A stretch of DNA of 64,000 nt from Porphyromonas catoniae ATCC 51270. Its GTDB lineage: Bacteria; Bacteroidota; Bacteroidia; Bacteroidales; Porphyromonadaceae. The notes beneath the pieces were generated by a model. That model searched no databases. It worked only from the letters and a program-made list of their open reading frames with translations, and was not told the origin of the DNA. The position numbers and the translations under genes were made by a program. Every line of letters begins with the position of its first letter. Position 1 is the first letter of the stretch. This document shows positions 17,272 through 25,299 of the stretch, in pieces. The stretch spans positions 1-64,000 of the forward strand of contig NZ_JDFF01000011.1 in assembly GCF_000565015.1 (NCBI RefSeq), read 5' to 3'.

Positions 17272-17412
17272 CTAATGTCCACAGCCTGGACAACCCGAGC
17301 AACCACTGCTCCTCTTATCGTCTCTCTTGGGGCGAAGCATCCTCACCAGAGAACGTCCAACAAAGAAGAGCACAATACCAACAATGACGAGTACGATGAT
17401 TTCCTGAAGCAT
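17272..17412 (-). CDS. FeoB-associated Cys-rich membrane protein (46 aa)
   Basis: A short gene read directly from the sequence: MLQEIIVLVIVGIVLFFVGR, a basic stretch (RMLRPKRDDKRSS) and a tail GCSGCPGCGH. One N-terminal membrane helix with a Cys-rich cytosolic tail is the hallmark of the small FeoB-associated proteins, which take the place of FeoC in many bacteria. It begins 12 bp after the FeoAB stop on the same strand, so it is almost certainly cotranscribed. Iron or Fe-S binding by the four-residue-spaced cysteines is inferred. Confidence 0.85.
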   Translation of the reverse strand: MLQEIIVLVIVGIVLFFVGRSLVRMLRPKRDDKRSSGCSGCPGCGH

Positions 17413-17424
17413 ACAGTATCTTAC

Positions 17425-19959
17425 TTATCCCAGTAGTAGGGAGGTTTGATAGACAATAAAACAAACGAGCCACGCTAAAGCACATGAGTACACTGCAGCG
17501 AAGGCACCCCATCGCCAGTGTCCCGCCTCACGCCCTATTGCTATGAGCGTAGCGATACATGGGAAGTAGAGCAGGACAAAGAGCATGAACGTATAGGCGA
17601 CAATCGGCGTGAAGGAAGGTGCCCCATCCGCTCTCCGCTCGGTGCGCATACGTTCGGAGAGCTGGGCCACAGCCTCCTCACCATCATCCCCTGAGCCCGT
17701 ATAGATGACACCCATTGTACTGACCACGACCTCCTTGGCCATAAGCCCTGAGACAATACTTACACCCATTTTCCAGTCAAAGCCTAGAGGACGGATGATT
17801 GGCTCACTGATATGCCCTATGCGCCCAATGATAGACTGCTCCTGATGGTAGATAGCGAAGGCATGCTCCAGAGAATCTACCTGGGCTTGCTTCTCCACCT
17901 CTGGGAGGAGGGAGGCTTGCACTGCCTCTACCTTCTGATCCTTCACCGCACGGGCATCGTTCTGCCTAGGGTAGTAGCTCATAAACCAAACAAGGATAGA
18001 GGCCGCAAGGATCACAGTACCCATCTTCTGTAGGTATTGCTTGGCTCGTGTCCAGACATGGATGAGGATGGATCGAGCCGTAGGCGTACGATAGGGAGGG
18101 AGCTCCATCACGAAGGGGATATCCTCCCCCTTGAAGGTTGTGCTTTTCAGCAGGCGTGCCGAGCATACGGCTACCAGCACACCAATTAGGTAGAGAGAGA
18201 AGAGTACAAGCGTTGCCTGCCAAGGGATGGGGAAGAATGCTCCCGATAGCAGTATATAAACCGGTAGGCGTGCCGAGCAGCTCATGAATGGTAATACGAG
18301 CATCGTGACAAGCCGACTCTTCCTACTCTCAATCATGCGTGTACTCATCACCGCTGGCACATTACAGCCAAAGCCCATGATGAGCGGGATAAACGACTTG
18401 CCGTGCAAGCCCATCTTGTGCATGAGCTTGTCCATGATGAAGGCTGCTCGAGCCATGTATCCACTGTCCTCTAGCAGGGAGATAAACAGGTAGAGGATGA
18501 TAATCTGAGGCAAGAAGACGATGACACCCCCTACCCCTGCGATAACCCCATCAACGATGAGGTCTCTTAGTGGCCCATCTGCCATGATGCCACCTACCCA
18601 TTCCCCGAGCTTCGCCACTCCTAGATCGATGAGATCCATTGGATATTGCCCTAGGGCGAAGGTGCAGAAGAACATGAAAGCCATCAGGGCTAGGAATATT
18701 GGGAAGCCCCATAGACGATGCGTCACGATGTCGTCAATGCGATCGGTCAGCGTTCGTTTACCACTATGCTTAGGGCGATAGGTCTCCTTCAGTGCGCCAG
18801 AGATAAAGCCATAGCGAGCATCCGTAATCAGGGCTTCGGCCTCCTCACTTCGCTCCTCCTTCAGACGGCGTAGGGCGAAGTCACGAGCAGATAGCAGGAA
18901 GCCCCCACGTGCATATCGGTGTAGGAGTTGGCTCTCGATGTCCTCGTCTCTCTCTAAGAGCTTAATCGCAGTCGAGCGCGCCAGAATCGGGTCGTGTAGT
19001 GTGGTATGCTCCTTGACCTTCTCTGTCAGTTCCTCAATCATAGGCTCCAGCGTAGAGCCATAGGGTATGCGCAGAGGGCGAAGTTTACCACGCTCGGGGT
19101 CAAAGAGCTGAGGATCGGCAGATTTAATACCTGGTGCTAGCGAGATGACCTCATCGAAGAGCGCCTCCAGTCCTAGCCCCGTACGGCATACGGTAGGGAT
19201 CATCGGTACGCCCAGCAAGCGGGATAGGCGAGGATAGTCAAAGTACTCCTTGCGTGCGATGAACTCATCGAACATATTGAGGGCTACGACGACTGGCAGC
19301 CCAAGCTCCTTGAGCTGAAGCGTTAGGTAAAGGTTACGCTCAAGGTTACACGTATCGATGACATTGAGGACGAGGTCTGGTCGCTCATCACCCGTTATAT
19401 AGCTACGTATATAGAGCTCCTCTGGACTGTAAGGCGATAGAGAGTATGTACCAGGGAGGTCGATGATCTCTAGTCGATAGCCTCCGTAGTATATATGCCC
19501 CGTCTTCGCCTCTACAGTGACGCCACTGTAGTTCCCCACATGCTCATGTGCGCCACTTGCTTGGTTGAATAGCGAGGTCTTCCCACAGTTGGGATTCCCC
19601 AAGAGCGCAATACGTAGCGTAGGGAGTGTCCCTGCTTGGGCTCTGCCCTGCATCCGATGTAGGCTGTGTAGCTGTGGCTCGGGAAGTAGCTCCTCATCCC
19701 CACCCTGCATCTCGGGGTGAGGCTCCATAAGGGGCTCAAGCGGACGCACCTCAATGAGCTCAGCATCCTTACGACGGAGTGAGACGTTGTAGTCAAGTAT
19801 CTTGTAGTAGATAGGATCCTTGAGGGGGGCATTGTGTACGGACATGATCTCCTTACCCTGCACGAAGCCCATCTCGAGGATACGCTTACGGAAGGCTCCC
19901 GAGCCTCCCACTCGCACGATGACCGCCTTATCTCCTGTCTTTAGTTGCGCTAAGTTCAT
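17425..19959 (-). CDS. feoB: FeoA-FeoB fusion, ferrous iron transporter
   Basis: An 844-aa inner-membrane protein. Residues 1-75 form a FeoA (SH3-like) domain (LKTGDKAVIVRVGGSGAFRK). Then comes the G domain (G1 GNPNCGKTSLFN, G3 DLPGTYSL, G4 NMFD), a helical spacer and the membrane part. Both gate motifs are canonical: GFGCNVPAVMSTR and PFMSCSARLPVY. ATG 19959 is chosen; an in-frame TTG at 19968 lies inside the -7 box. The Cys-rich partner gene follows. Likely the main Fe2+ importer, because its gate residues match known iron FeoBs, unlike the second FeoB at 36547-38703. Confidence 0.95.
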   Translation of the reverse strand: MNLAQLKTGDKAVIVRVGGSGAFRKRILEMGFVQGKEIMSVHNAPLKDPIYYKILDYNVSLRRKDAELIEVRPLEPLMEPHPEMQGGDEELLPEPQLHSLHRMQGRAQAGTLPTLRIALLGNPNCGKTSLFNQASGAHEHVGNYSGVTVEAKTGHIYYGGYRLEIIDLPGTYSLSPYSPEELYIRSYITGDERPDLVLNVIDTCNLERNLYLTLQLKELGLPVVVALNMFDEFIARKEYFDYPRLSRLLGVPMIPTVCRTGLGLEALFDEVISLAPGIKSADPQLFDPERGKLRPLRIPYGSTLEPMIEELTEKVKEHTTLHDPILARSTAIKLLERDEDIESQLLHRYARGGFLLSARDFALRRLKEERSEEAEALITDARYGFISGALKETYRPKHSGKRTLTDRIDDIVTHRLWGFPIFLALMAFMFFCTFALGQYPMDLIDLGVAKLGEWVGGIMADGPLRDLIVDGVIAGVGGVIVFLPQIIILYLFISLLEDSGYMARAAFIMDKLMHKMGLHGKSFIPLIMGFGCNVPAVMSTRMIESRKSRLVTMLVLPFMSCSARLPVYILLSGAFFPIPWQATLVLFSLYLIGVLVAVCSARLLKSTTFKGEDIPFVMELPPYRTPTARSILIHVWTRAKQYLQKMGTVILAASILVWFMSYYPRQNDARAVKDQKVEAVQASLLPEVEKQAQVDSLEHAFAIYHQEQSIIGRIGHISEPIIRPLGFDWKMGVSIVSGLMAKEVVVSTMGVIYTGSGDDGEEAVAQLSERMRTERRADGAPSFTPIVAYTFMLFVLLYFPCIATLIAIGREAGHWRWGAFAAVYSCALAWLVCFIVYQTSLLLG

Positions 19960-19965
19960 ACCCAG

Positions 19966-19973
19966 CAAAGTTA
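19966..19973 (-). promoter_or_regulatory. -7 box (TAACTTTG) directly before feoAB
   Basis: The minus strand reads TAACTTTG, with only 6 nt between it and ATG 19959. If used, the transcript would be leaderless or nearly so. No good -33 element is visible. Confidence 0.4.
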
Positions 19974-20140
19974 CTCAAACTAGCTGACCTAGCTGACTAA
20001 TGCATCTAGGCTATTTATGAAGGCTATGATGCCCAAGGAAATAAAAGGAACTATATTCTTGCTCCTATCGATGACTCTGCTAAGAGGACGCCTCTCTAAA
20101 CCTATTGTGAGGCATGCACTACAAGCCTCATCTCAACCCC

Positions 20141-20243
20141 ACCCGTGGGTATCGCTCAAACCCATGCATGGGTTTGCAGGAGAATGCATACATGGGTTTA
20201 CGATGAAACCCATGCAAGGGTCTCTTTCATCACCTTACATGGG
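20141..20243. repeat. Five-unit palindrome array (ACCCGTGGGT / AAACCCATGCATGGGTTT type)
   Basis: Units are centred at 20145.5 (ACCCGTGGGT), 20166.5 (AAACCCATGCATGGGTTT, a perfect 18-bp palindrome), 20190.5 (right arm CATGGGTTT, left arm decayed), 20214.5 (AAACCCATGCAAGGG) and 20237.5 (right arm CATGGG). Steps are 21, 24, 24 and 23 bp. The same first unit and the same 21/24/24 steps recur at 41103-41182. Confidence 0.7.
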
Positions 20244-20321
20244 AAGCGAATAAGTTGTACACTAGAGAAACCACGAGGATTAGACCAGTTACAACGAGTA
20301 GGGAATTAAGGATGGGGAAGT

Positions 20322-20351
20322 GAGCCTCTTCCTTAGGCAAAGGAAAGGCTC
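20322..20351 (-). terminator. Hairpin after xseA
   Basis: GAGCCT and AGGCTC flank TTCCTT/AAGGAA with one bulged base and a 5-nt loop, immediately after the xseA stop on the minus strand. Confidence 0.55.
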
Positions 20352-20354
20352 TAG

Positions 20355-21740
20355 CTACTTACGCTCGGTAGCAGTAGCCATCACAGTACCGTCATGGAAG
20401 CGTAGCTCCAGCGGTGACTCTGGCGTGATAGCAGAGGCAGAAGTAAGGATTTTCCCTTGAGAGGAAATAATACTGAATCCACGCCGAAGGATGGTATCTG
20501 GATGAGCGAGGCGTATGGACTGCTCGTAGTGTGCGAGGCGGGTCTCTTCCCGTTCTCTTACATGGTTTAGGGCAGCTGAGAGTGGAGCTATGCTCTGCTC
20601 TAGGCTGTACTTCTCCTCACGAAGGCGGTAGCGGAGTGCCGAGGGGATGCGCTGAGTATCTCGAGCCAAAACGTGTCGAGCCTCGTGGAGGAAGCCCTTG
20701 GCAGATACGAGGAGCTTAGAGTAGAGGTTTGTATTTCGTCTCTGCTCTTGCTCGAAGAGCCTCTGCGGAGCAATCCTCAGACGAGCCATGAGGGTATGTA
20801 GCATCTGCCCTCGCCCTAGGGATAGCGTTTGCAAGAGCTGTGGAAGGGACTTGCTCAGCTCCTGAAGTTCTGCTAAGAGCGATGCCTGACTTTCAATGAG
20901 AAAGGCAGCAACGGCTGTTGGGGTCTTGAGCGAACGATTGGCGATGAGATCCAGTACAGACTCATCTCGCTCATGCCCTATGCCAGAGATAATAGGTAGT
21001 GGGAACTGTGCGCAGACTTCGCATAGGCGGTAGTCATCGAATGCTCTTAGTTCGCTCACCGCACCACCACCTCGGATAATGACCACCGCATCAAAGTGCT
21101 CCTCCTGCTCCAGTACACGCCCTAGGGCAGAGATCACCGAGTCCGTTGTATGCTCCCCCTGCATCTGTGCTTGGAAGAGAGCCGTGTAAAAGACCACCCC
21201 AAAGGCATTATCGTAAAGCTGGCGAATGAAGTCTCCATATCCCGCTGCACTAGGTGAGGAGATAATAGCTAGACGCTGTAATGGAGTTGGCAGGGAGAGC
21301 TCTTTGTTTAGGTCATACAGCCCTTCCTTGCGTAGGCGAGCAATGGTCTCTAAACGTAGACGGGCAATCTCCCCAAGTGAGTAGCGAGGGTCTATATCAA
21401 TGATATTCAGACTAAGGCCATACTGCTCGTGGTAAACAACCCCAACGAGGGCAAGGATGCTCATCCCAGAGCTTAACTGACCTACACCACTCCTCTGGAA
21501 GCTACGCTCTATCTCATTGTAGGTCGATGCCCAGATGGTCGCCCGCACACGAGCTACCACCTCTCCACGCTGCCCCTTCTCTAGTAGCTCTAGATATCCA
21601 TGTGCCTGCACACCACCCCTCCTTAGGTCACTTACCTCCGCACGCACCCAATAGTGCGCAGGGAATGAATGCTCTAAGCACCGGCGGACTGAGCCAAGTA
21701 GCTCAGTTAGGGAAAAGGAACGGGGGGAGGTAGTGTCCAC
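20355..21740 (-). CDS. xseA: Exodeoxyribonuclease VII large subunit
   Basis: A 461-aa nuclease subunit that degrades single-stranded DNA. The N-terminal OB-fold domain has VRAEVSDLRRGGVQAHGYLEL and ATIWASTY. The catalytic domain has IAIISSPSAAGYGDF, the VVIIRGGGAVSELRAFDDY motif and ISGIGHERDESVLDLIANRS with TPTAVAAFL. A coiled-coil C-terminal region follows. The start is a GTG at 21740 whose first base is the last base of the upstream lrp stop (TAGTG), suggesting translational coupling. The small subunit gene xseB, often next to xseA, is not seen nearby. Confidence 0.95.
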   Translation of the reverse strand: MDTTSPRSFSLTELLGSVRRCLEHSFPAHYWVRAEVSDLRRGGVQAHGYLELLEKGQRGEVVARVRATIWASTYNEIERSFQRSGVGQLSSGMSILALVGVVYHEQYGLSLNIIDIDPRYSLGEIARLRLETIARLRKEGLYDLNKELSLPTPLQRLAIISSPSAAGYGDFIRQLYDNAFGVVFYTALFQAQMQGEHTTDSVISALGRVLEQEEHFDAVVIIRGGGAVSELRAFDDYRLCEVCAQFPLPIISGIGHERDESVLDLIANRSLKTPTAVAAFLIESQASLLAELQELSKSLPQLLQTLSLGRGQMLHTLMARLRIAPQRLFEQEQRRNTNLYSKLLVSAKGFLHEARHVLARDTQRIPSALRYRLREEKYSLEQSIAPLSAALNHVREREETRLAHYEQSIRLAHPDTILRRGFSIISSQGKILTSASAITPESPLELRFHDGTVMATATERK

Positions 21741-22210
21741 TACTGGGGCACTTCGGTGGGTATATGGATGCTTCGGTCGAAGCTGACATCAAGTGAGATA
21801 AGCGTCTCAGTAGCGACCACCCCAGGGATCTCCTGGATCGTGCCATTGAGGATACGCATGAGGTCATTATTATCCACTGCATAGAGCTTAATGAGCAGGG
21901 TATAGGGCCCTGTCGTATAGTGGCACTCCGTGATCTCTGGTATCTCCTCTAGCCGTGCAGCTACCTCCTTATAGAGTGAGCCTCGCTCAAGGCGCACCCC
22001 TACGAAGGTACACGTATTGTAGCCTAACTTCTTAGGATTAACATGGTATTTAAGGGAGGTAATCACACCACTCTCGATCATACGCTGCAAGCGTTGGTTG
22101 ACCGAGGAACGAGAGCTATTCTCGCCTTCAGCTACATCCCTCAGGGGGACACGAGCATTGTTGGTAAGACGTCTAAGGATCTTTAGATCCAGATCGTTTA
22201 GCTTTTTCAT
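21740..22210 (-). CDS. Lrp/AsnC family transcriptional regulator
   Basis: A 156-aa regulator with an N-terminal winged HTH (residues 5-55; LDLKILRRLTNNARVPLRDV and SRSSVNQRLQRM, then GVITSLKYHVNPKKLGYNT) and a C-terminal RAM effector domain (65-150; TECHYTTGPYTLLIKL). Lrp proteins form octamers and respond to amino acids; the ligand and targets cannot be read from sequence. Its stop overlaps the xseA GTG start by one base. A -7 box lies 36 bp upstream. Confidence 0.92.
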   Translation of the reverse strand: MKKLNDLDLKILRRLTNNARVPLRDVAEGENSSRSSVNQRLQRMIESGVITSLKYHVNPKKLGYNTCTFVGVRLERGSLYKEVAARLEEIPEITECHYTTGPYTLLIKLYAVDNNDLMRILNGTIQEIPGVVATETLISLDVSFDRSIHIPTEVPQ

Positions 22211-22245
22211 CTAGAGAAAAGTGATACTTACGTACTTAATTGGTG

Positions 22246-22253
22246 CAAAAGTA
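22246..22253 (-). promoter_or_regulatory. -7 box (TACTTTTG) for the lrp-xseA pair
   Basis: The minus strand reads TACTTTTG with a TTG 17 bp upstream, slightly short of the usual spacing. It lies 36 bp before ATG 22210. Confidence 0.5.
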
Positions 22254-22329
22254 GTAAAGTTTTGTTGATACAAGCTGTGTGATCAGACTACACGCATGAA
22301 GATAAGAGCGCATGAACCTAAATACAAGA

Positions 22330-23493
22330 CTACTCTTCCTCTAGATCAACCCAGTCGTACTCTAGATCTGCCTCATCCTCCACCTCTTCTTCGTCCTCGA
22401 AGTCTGGTAGAGGCTCATCGTCATCCTCCCAGACCAAGCTCTGCACGTCGATGGCTTGCTGGATGATGGTCTCTGCTCGGTGCTTGGTCTCACGGTTCAG
22501 CTCCTGCCATAGGAGGTCTTTCAGTTCTACTAGTCCGAGGTGTGCAGCTGATGAGATGAAGATAATGGGTAGCTTCTCTGGGAGTGATTGGCTTAACTCT
22601 TCCCGAAGCCACCCCTGTATCTCCTCATCAATGAGGTCACATTTGGTAATGGCCAGCACCTTACGTTTCTCTATCAGCTCGGCATTATACTTGACCAGCT
22701 CACCGAGTAGGAGCTTATACTCGTTAGCGATACACTCTGTGTCTGCTGGGATCATGAAGAGCAACAGAGCATTACGCTCAATATGTCGAAGGAAACGCAA
22801 CCCAAGTCCCTTACCCTCCGATGCACCCTCTATAATACCAGGGATATCAGCCATGACGAAGGAGCGATCATCTCGGTAGCACACCATCCCGAGGTTAGGC
22901 TCCAAAGTAGTGAAGGGATAGTTAGCGATCTTAGGCTTGGCAGCTGTCAGGACAGAGAGTAGCGTGGACTTCCCTGCATTGGGCAGTCCCACAAGACCTA
23001 CATCGGCAAGCATCTTCAGTTGGAGGATTACCGTACGCTCACGTGCAGGCTCACCAGGCTGTGCATAGCGAGGAGCTTGGTTGGTAGAGGTCTTGAAGAA
23101 GGTATTCCCCTTTCCTCCTCGTCCTCCCTTGAGGAGTAGCTCGGTCTGCCCATTCCGGCTGAGATCCATGATGAACTCTCCTGTCTCAGCATCATAGATC
23201 ACCGTCCCAACTGGCACCTCGATTGTCTGGTCAACACCATCTGCACCCGTGGAGCGCTTCCCGCTACCACTGGCACCATTGGTGGCAATGATGTGTCGCT
23301 GGTAGCGTAAGTGCAGGAGCGTCCAATAGTTCTCATTAGCGCGAACGTAGATATCTCCACCTCGTCCGCCATCCCCACCATCAGGCCCTCCCTTAGGGAT
23401 GTACTTCTCTCTGCGAAAGTGTGTAGAGCCTCGTCCACCTTTGCCTGAGCGACAGTAGATCTTGACGTAGTCTACAAAGTTTGATTCTGCCAT
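22330..23493 (-). CDS. obg: Obg/CgtA GTPase
   Basis: A 387-aa ribosome-associated GTPase. The glycine-rich Obg fold (residues 1-160; [36 protein letters not shown]) precedes the G domain (G1 [11 protein letters not shown], switch I region [13 protein letters not shown]3 [17 protein letters not shown]4 TKCDL, G5 SSAA). The last 60 residues are very acidic ([19 protein letters not shown]). ATG 23493 ([17 protein letters not shown]) is the family start; the longer frame to 23577 lacks similarity. Last gene of hpt-adk-obg. Confidence 0.95.
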   Translation of the reverse strand: MAESNFVDYVKIYCRSGKGGRGSTHFRREKYIPKGGPDGGDGGRGGDIYVRANENYWTLLHLRYQRHIIATNGASGSGKRSTGADGVDQTIEVPVGTVIYDAETGEFIMDLSRNGQTELLLKGGRGGKGNTFFKTSTNQAPRYAQPGEPARERTVILQLKMLADVGLVGLPNAGKSTLLSVLTAAKPKIANYPFTTLEPNLGMVCYRDDRSFVMADIPGIIEGASEGKGLGLRFLRHIERNALLLFMIPADTECIANEYKLLLGELVKYNAELIEKRKVLAITKCDLIDEEIQGWLREELSQSLPEKLPIIFISSAAHLGLVELKDLLWQELNRETKHRAETIIQQAIDVQSLVWEDDDEPLPDFEDEEEVEDEADLEYDWVDLEEE

Positions 23494-23653
23494 AGGGACT
23501 TTAATCCTTGGGATGAAAGGGTAAGAAATAAATCGAATGAAATAAGGAAAGGCACGTAGCTGAAGCATCCCGACCAAGAAGGGGGTGACACTTCAGCCAC
23601 TATGCCTTATCCTCCAACCGTAATGGGTCTATACGCTCGCTTGAACCCTCTCT

Positions 23654-24226
23654 TTAGCCTAGGGCATCAATGACACGAGCGATACGAGCTGTGATGTCGG
23701 TGATTGCTCCGCTACCAGCTATGGGGTGGTGCACACCCTTCTTTGCATAGTGCTCTGCGATGGGTGCAGTCTGAGCGTGGTAGACACCGAGACGCTTCTG
23801 GATCGTCTCTAGATTATCATCGCTACGACCGCTATCCTGACCTCGCTTGAGAAGACGCTCTACGAGCTCATCCTCCGCAACCTGAAGGTCTAGTACGGCA
23901 TGCACCTGAGTATCCAGCCTAGCAAATAGGGCATCCAGAGCTTCGGCTTGTGCTACCGTACGAGGGAAGCCATCGAGGATAATCCCCTTCTTAGGCTTAC
24001 GCTCTCTGAGCACCTTCTCTATCATGTCGATAATGAGGCTATCAGGTACAAGCTGTCCGGCATCCATATAGCTCTTGGCAGCCTTCCCTAGCTCACTCTC
24101 CTGACGGATCTCTGCACGTAGGATATCTCCCGTAGATATGTGGTCAAAGCCATACTTCTCGATAAGCACTTCGCTCTGGGTACCCTTACCCGAACCAGGA
24201 GCACCGAAGATCACTAAATTCAACAT
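23654..24226 (-). CDS. adk: Adenylate kinase
   Basis: A 190-aa cytosolic enzyme balancing ATP, ADP and AMP. P-loop GAPGSGKGTQ, AMP-binding HISTGDILR, GFPRTVAQA and the DD(N)LE/RL region near GRSDDNLETIQKRL are all present. The LID is short (LLKRGQDSGRSDD) and lacks zinc cysteines. ATG 24226 (MLNLVIFGAPG) lies 4 bp after the hpt stop; an upstream in-frame start at 24304 would sit inside hpt. Confidence 0.96.
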   Translation of the reverse strand: MLNLVIFGAPGSGKGTQSEVLIEKYGFDHISTGDILRAEIRQESELGKAAKSYMDAGQLVPDSLIIDMIEKVLRERKPKKGIILDGFPRTVAQAEALDALFARLDTQVHAVLDLQVAEDELVERLLKRGQDSGRSDDNLETIQKRLGVYHAQTAPIAEHYAKKGVHHPIAGSGAITDITARIARVIDALG

Positions 24227-24230
24227 TGTC

Positions 24231-24773
24231 TTATGCTTCGTCTTTAAGTTGATAAATATCTTTGAACATACGCCCATAGTTGTCGTAATCCAGCCCATGA
24301 CCAAGGATGAACTTATTCTCTATCTCCTCGGCAACGTACTCGGCCTTCACGTCACATTTAAGCGCCTCAGGCTTGGAGAGCATTGTAGCGATATGCACTT
24401 CTTTAGCACCCAGTTCGTAGAACCGCTTCTGTAGGCAGTGCATCGTGAAGCCTGTATCAATCAGGTCCTCAACAATGACGACTACACGTCCCTCCAGTGG
24501 CACAGTCACAGGCATGATTTCACGTAGCTGCCCCGTACTCTCTGTACCAGCATAGCTACTATACCGAGCGAAGGCCACCTCAAAGTCCTCATCAATGGCG
24601 TACATGAGCTCGGAGGCAAACATAAAGGCTCCATTCATGATACATACGAAGAGCGGGTCTCTGCCCTTAAAATCGTTCTTGAGGCGAAGGCCTAAGTCTC
24701 GTATAGATTGGCTTATGCGCTCTGCCTCTATGTAGAGCTGGAATGTGCGACCATGTACTACTACTTCTCTCAT
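24231..24773 (-). CDS. hpt: Hypoxanthine phosphoribosyltransferase
   Basis: A 180-aa purine salvage enzyme making IMP or GMP from the base and PRPP. The PRPP-binding motif is VVIVEDLIDTGFTM. Also visible are PLFVCIMNGAFMFASEL and the late YVAEEIENKFILGHGLDYD with the family aspartate/tyrosine. ATG 24773 (MREVVVHGRTFQLYI) is the likely start; the longer frame begins with GTG at 24833, which lies inside the -7 box. First gene of hpt-adk-obg. Confidence 0.94.
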   Translation of the reverse strand: MREVVVHGRTFQLYIEAERISQSIRDLGLRLKNDFKGRDPLFVCIMNGAFMFASELMYAIDEDFEVAFARYSSYAGTESTGQLREIMPVTVPLEGRVVVIVEDLIDTGFTMHCLQKRFYELGAKEVHIATMLSKPEALKCDVKAEYVAEEIENKFILGHGLDYDNYGRMFKDIYQLKDEA

Positions 24774-24832
24774 ATAGCCTGATGTCTGGGTAGATATTTG
24801 TAATCTATGGGGTAATACCTTAAAAGAGGTCA

Positions 24833-24840
24833 CAAAGATA
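24833..24840 (-). promoter_or_regulatory. -7 box (TATCTTTG) for hpt-adk-obg
   Basis: The minus strand reads TATCTTTG, 59 bp before ATG 24773. No good -33 TTG is seen. Confidence 0.5.
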
Positions 24841-25019
24841 ACATTTCCTCCCCGAACTCTTCCCGAGCAAGCACCACTTTATACTCCTCACCACCTCCAC
24901 CATACAGATAGCCGTACTCCGACTAGACAAGAGAGGCTACGCACCAAGCAAGCTCTTCCCCTCCACCTCATACACACTGATAAAGAGCGAGATAGCAAGA
25001 ATCAAAAAGCTGTCACAAT

Positions 25020-25126
25020 GAGTTATGGTAACTCGTTAAAACAAGTTATGGTAACTCGTTGTAGAGACTTATGGTAACTCATCGTAACGACTTACCATAA
25101 CTCGTCACAGCGACTTATGGTAACTC
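25020..25126. repeat. Array 1 of GAGTTACCATAACTC palindromes, five units, exact 23-bp period
   Basis: Fifteen-base units begin at 25020, 25043, 25066, 25089 and 25112. They are GAGTTATGGTAACTC, AAGTTATGGTAACTC, GACTTATGGTAACTC, GACTTACCATAACTC and GACTTATGGTAACTC. Each is an interrupted palindrome (arms of 6, core CCA or TGG). The 8-bp spacers differ (gttaaaac, gttgtaga, atcgtaac, gtcacagc). The fourth unit has its core in the opposite orientation. The same family occurs at 49394-49523 and 56317-56423. Confidence 0.85.
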
Positions 25127-25203
25127 TTTCGCACTCTCCTTAAATCCGTTTATATAGGCACTTTATGAAGGCTCAAAAGTGGGATTTCTTCCACATAAAT
25201 TCC

Positions 25204-25242
25204 CCTTACCTATATTCCCCACGGAGGGTAATAGGTAAGGGG
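25204..25242 (-). terminator. Hairpin downstream of the CNNM gene
   Basis: CCCCTTACCTAT and ATAGGTAAGGGG form a 12-bp stem with a 15-nt loop, about 57 bp past the CNNM stop on the minus strand. The following minus-strand bases (AATTTATGTGG) are only moderately T-rich. Confidence 0.5.
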
Positions 25243-25299
25243 ATGACTAAACATGCTATTGCGACCCGAAAGCCCCACTATCTGTAAGGGCAAGACATA

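Larger units (their letters stand above)
19960..20354. other. Intergenic region (395 bp) with a phased CCCATGCATGGG array
   Basis: Between feoAB (start) and xseA (stop), both reverse. It contains the feoAB -7 box, a five-unit palindrome array (20141-20243) and the xseA terminator (20322-20351). An xseB gene is not visible here. No other gene is seen. Confidence 0.6.
24774..25299. other. Intergenic region (526 bp) with a 23-bp-phased palindrome array
   Basis: Between hpt (start) and the CNNM gene (stop), both reverse. It contains the hpt -7 box, the five-unit array at 25020-25126 and, near 25204-25242, a hairpin of CCCCTTACCTAT and ATAGGTAAGGGG that may terminate the CNNM operon. No gene is seen. 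Confidence 0.6.

Noticed and set aside
22494-23577. Longer Obg start at 23577
   Set aside because: The family N-terminus begins at [11 protein letters not shown] (23493). The upstream residues are hydrophobic and unrelated.
25020-25126. Plasmid-type iterons or a replication origin
   Set aside because: The 22-23 bp period resembles iterons, but arrays occur at many sites with different cores, and no rep, dnaA or partition gene is nearby.
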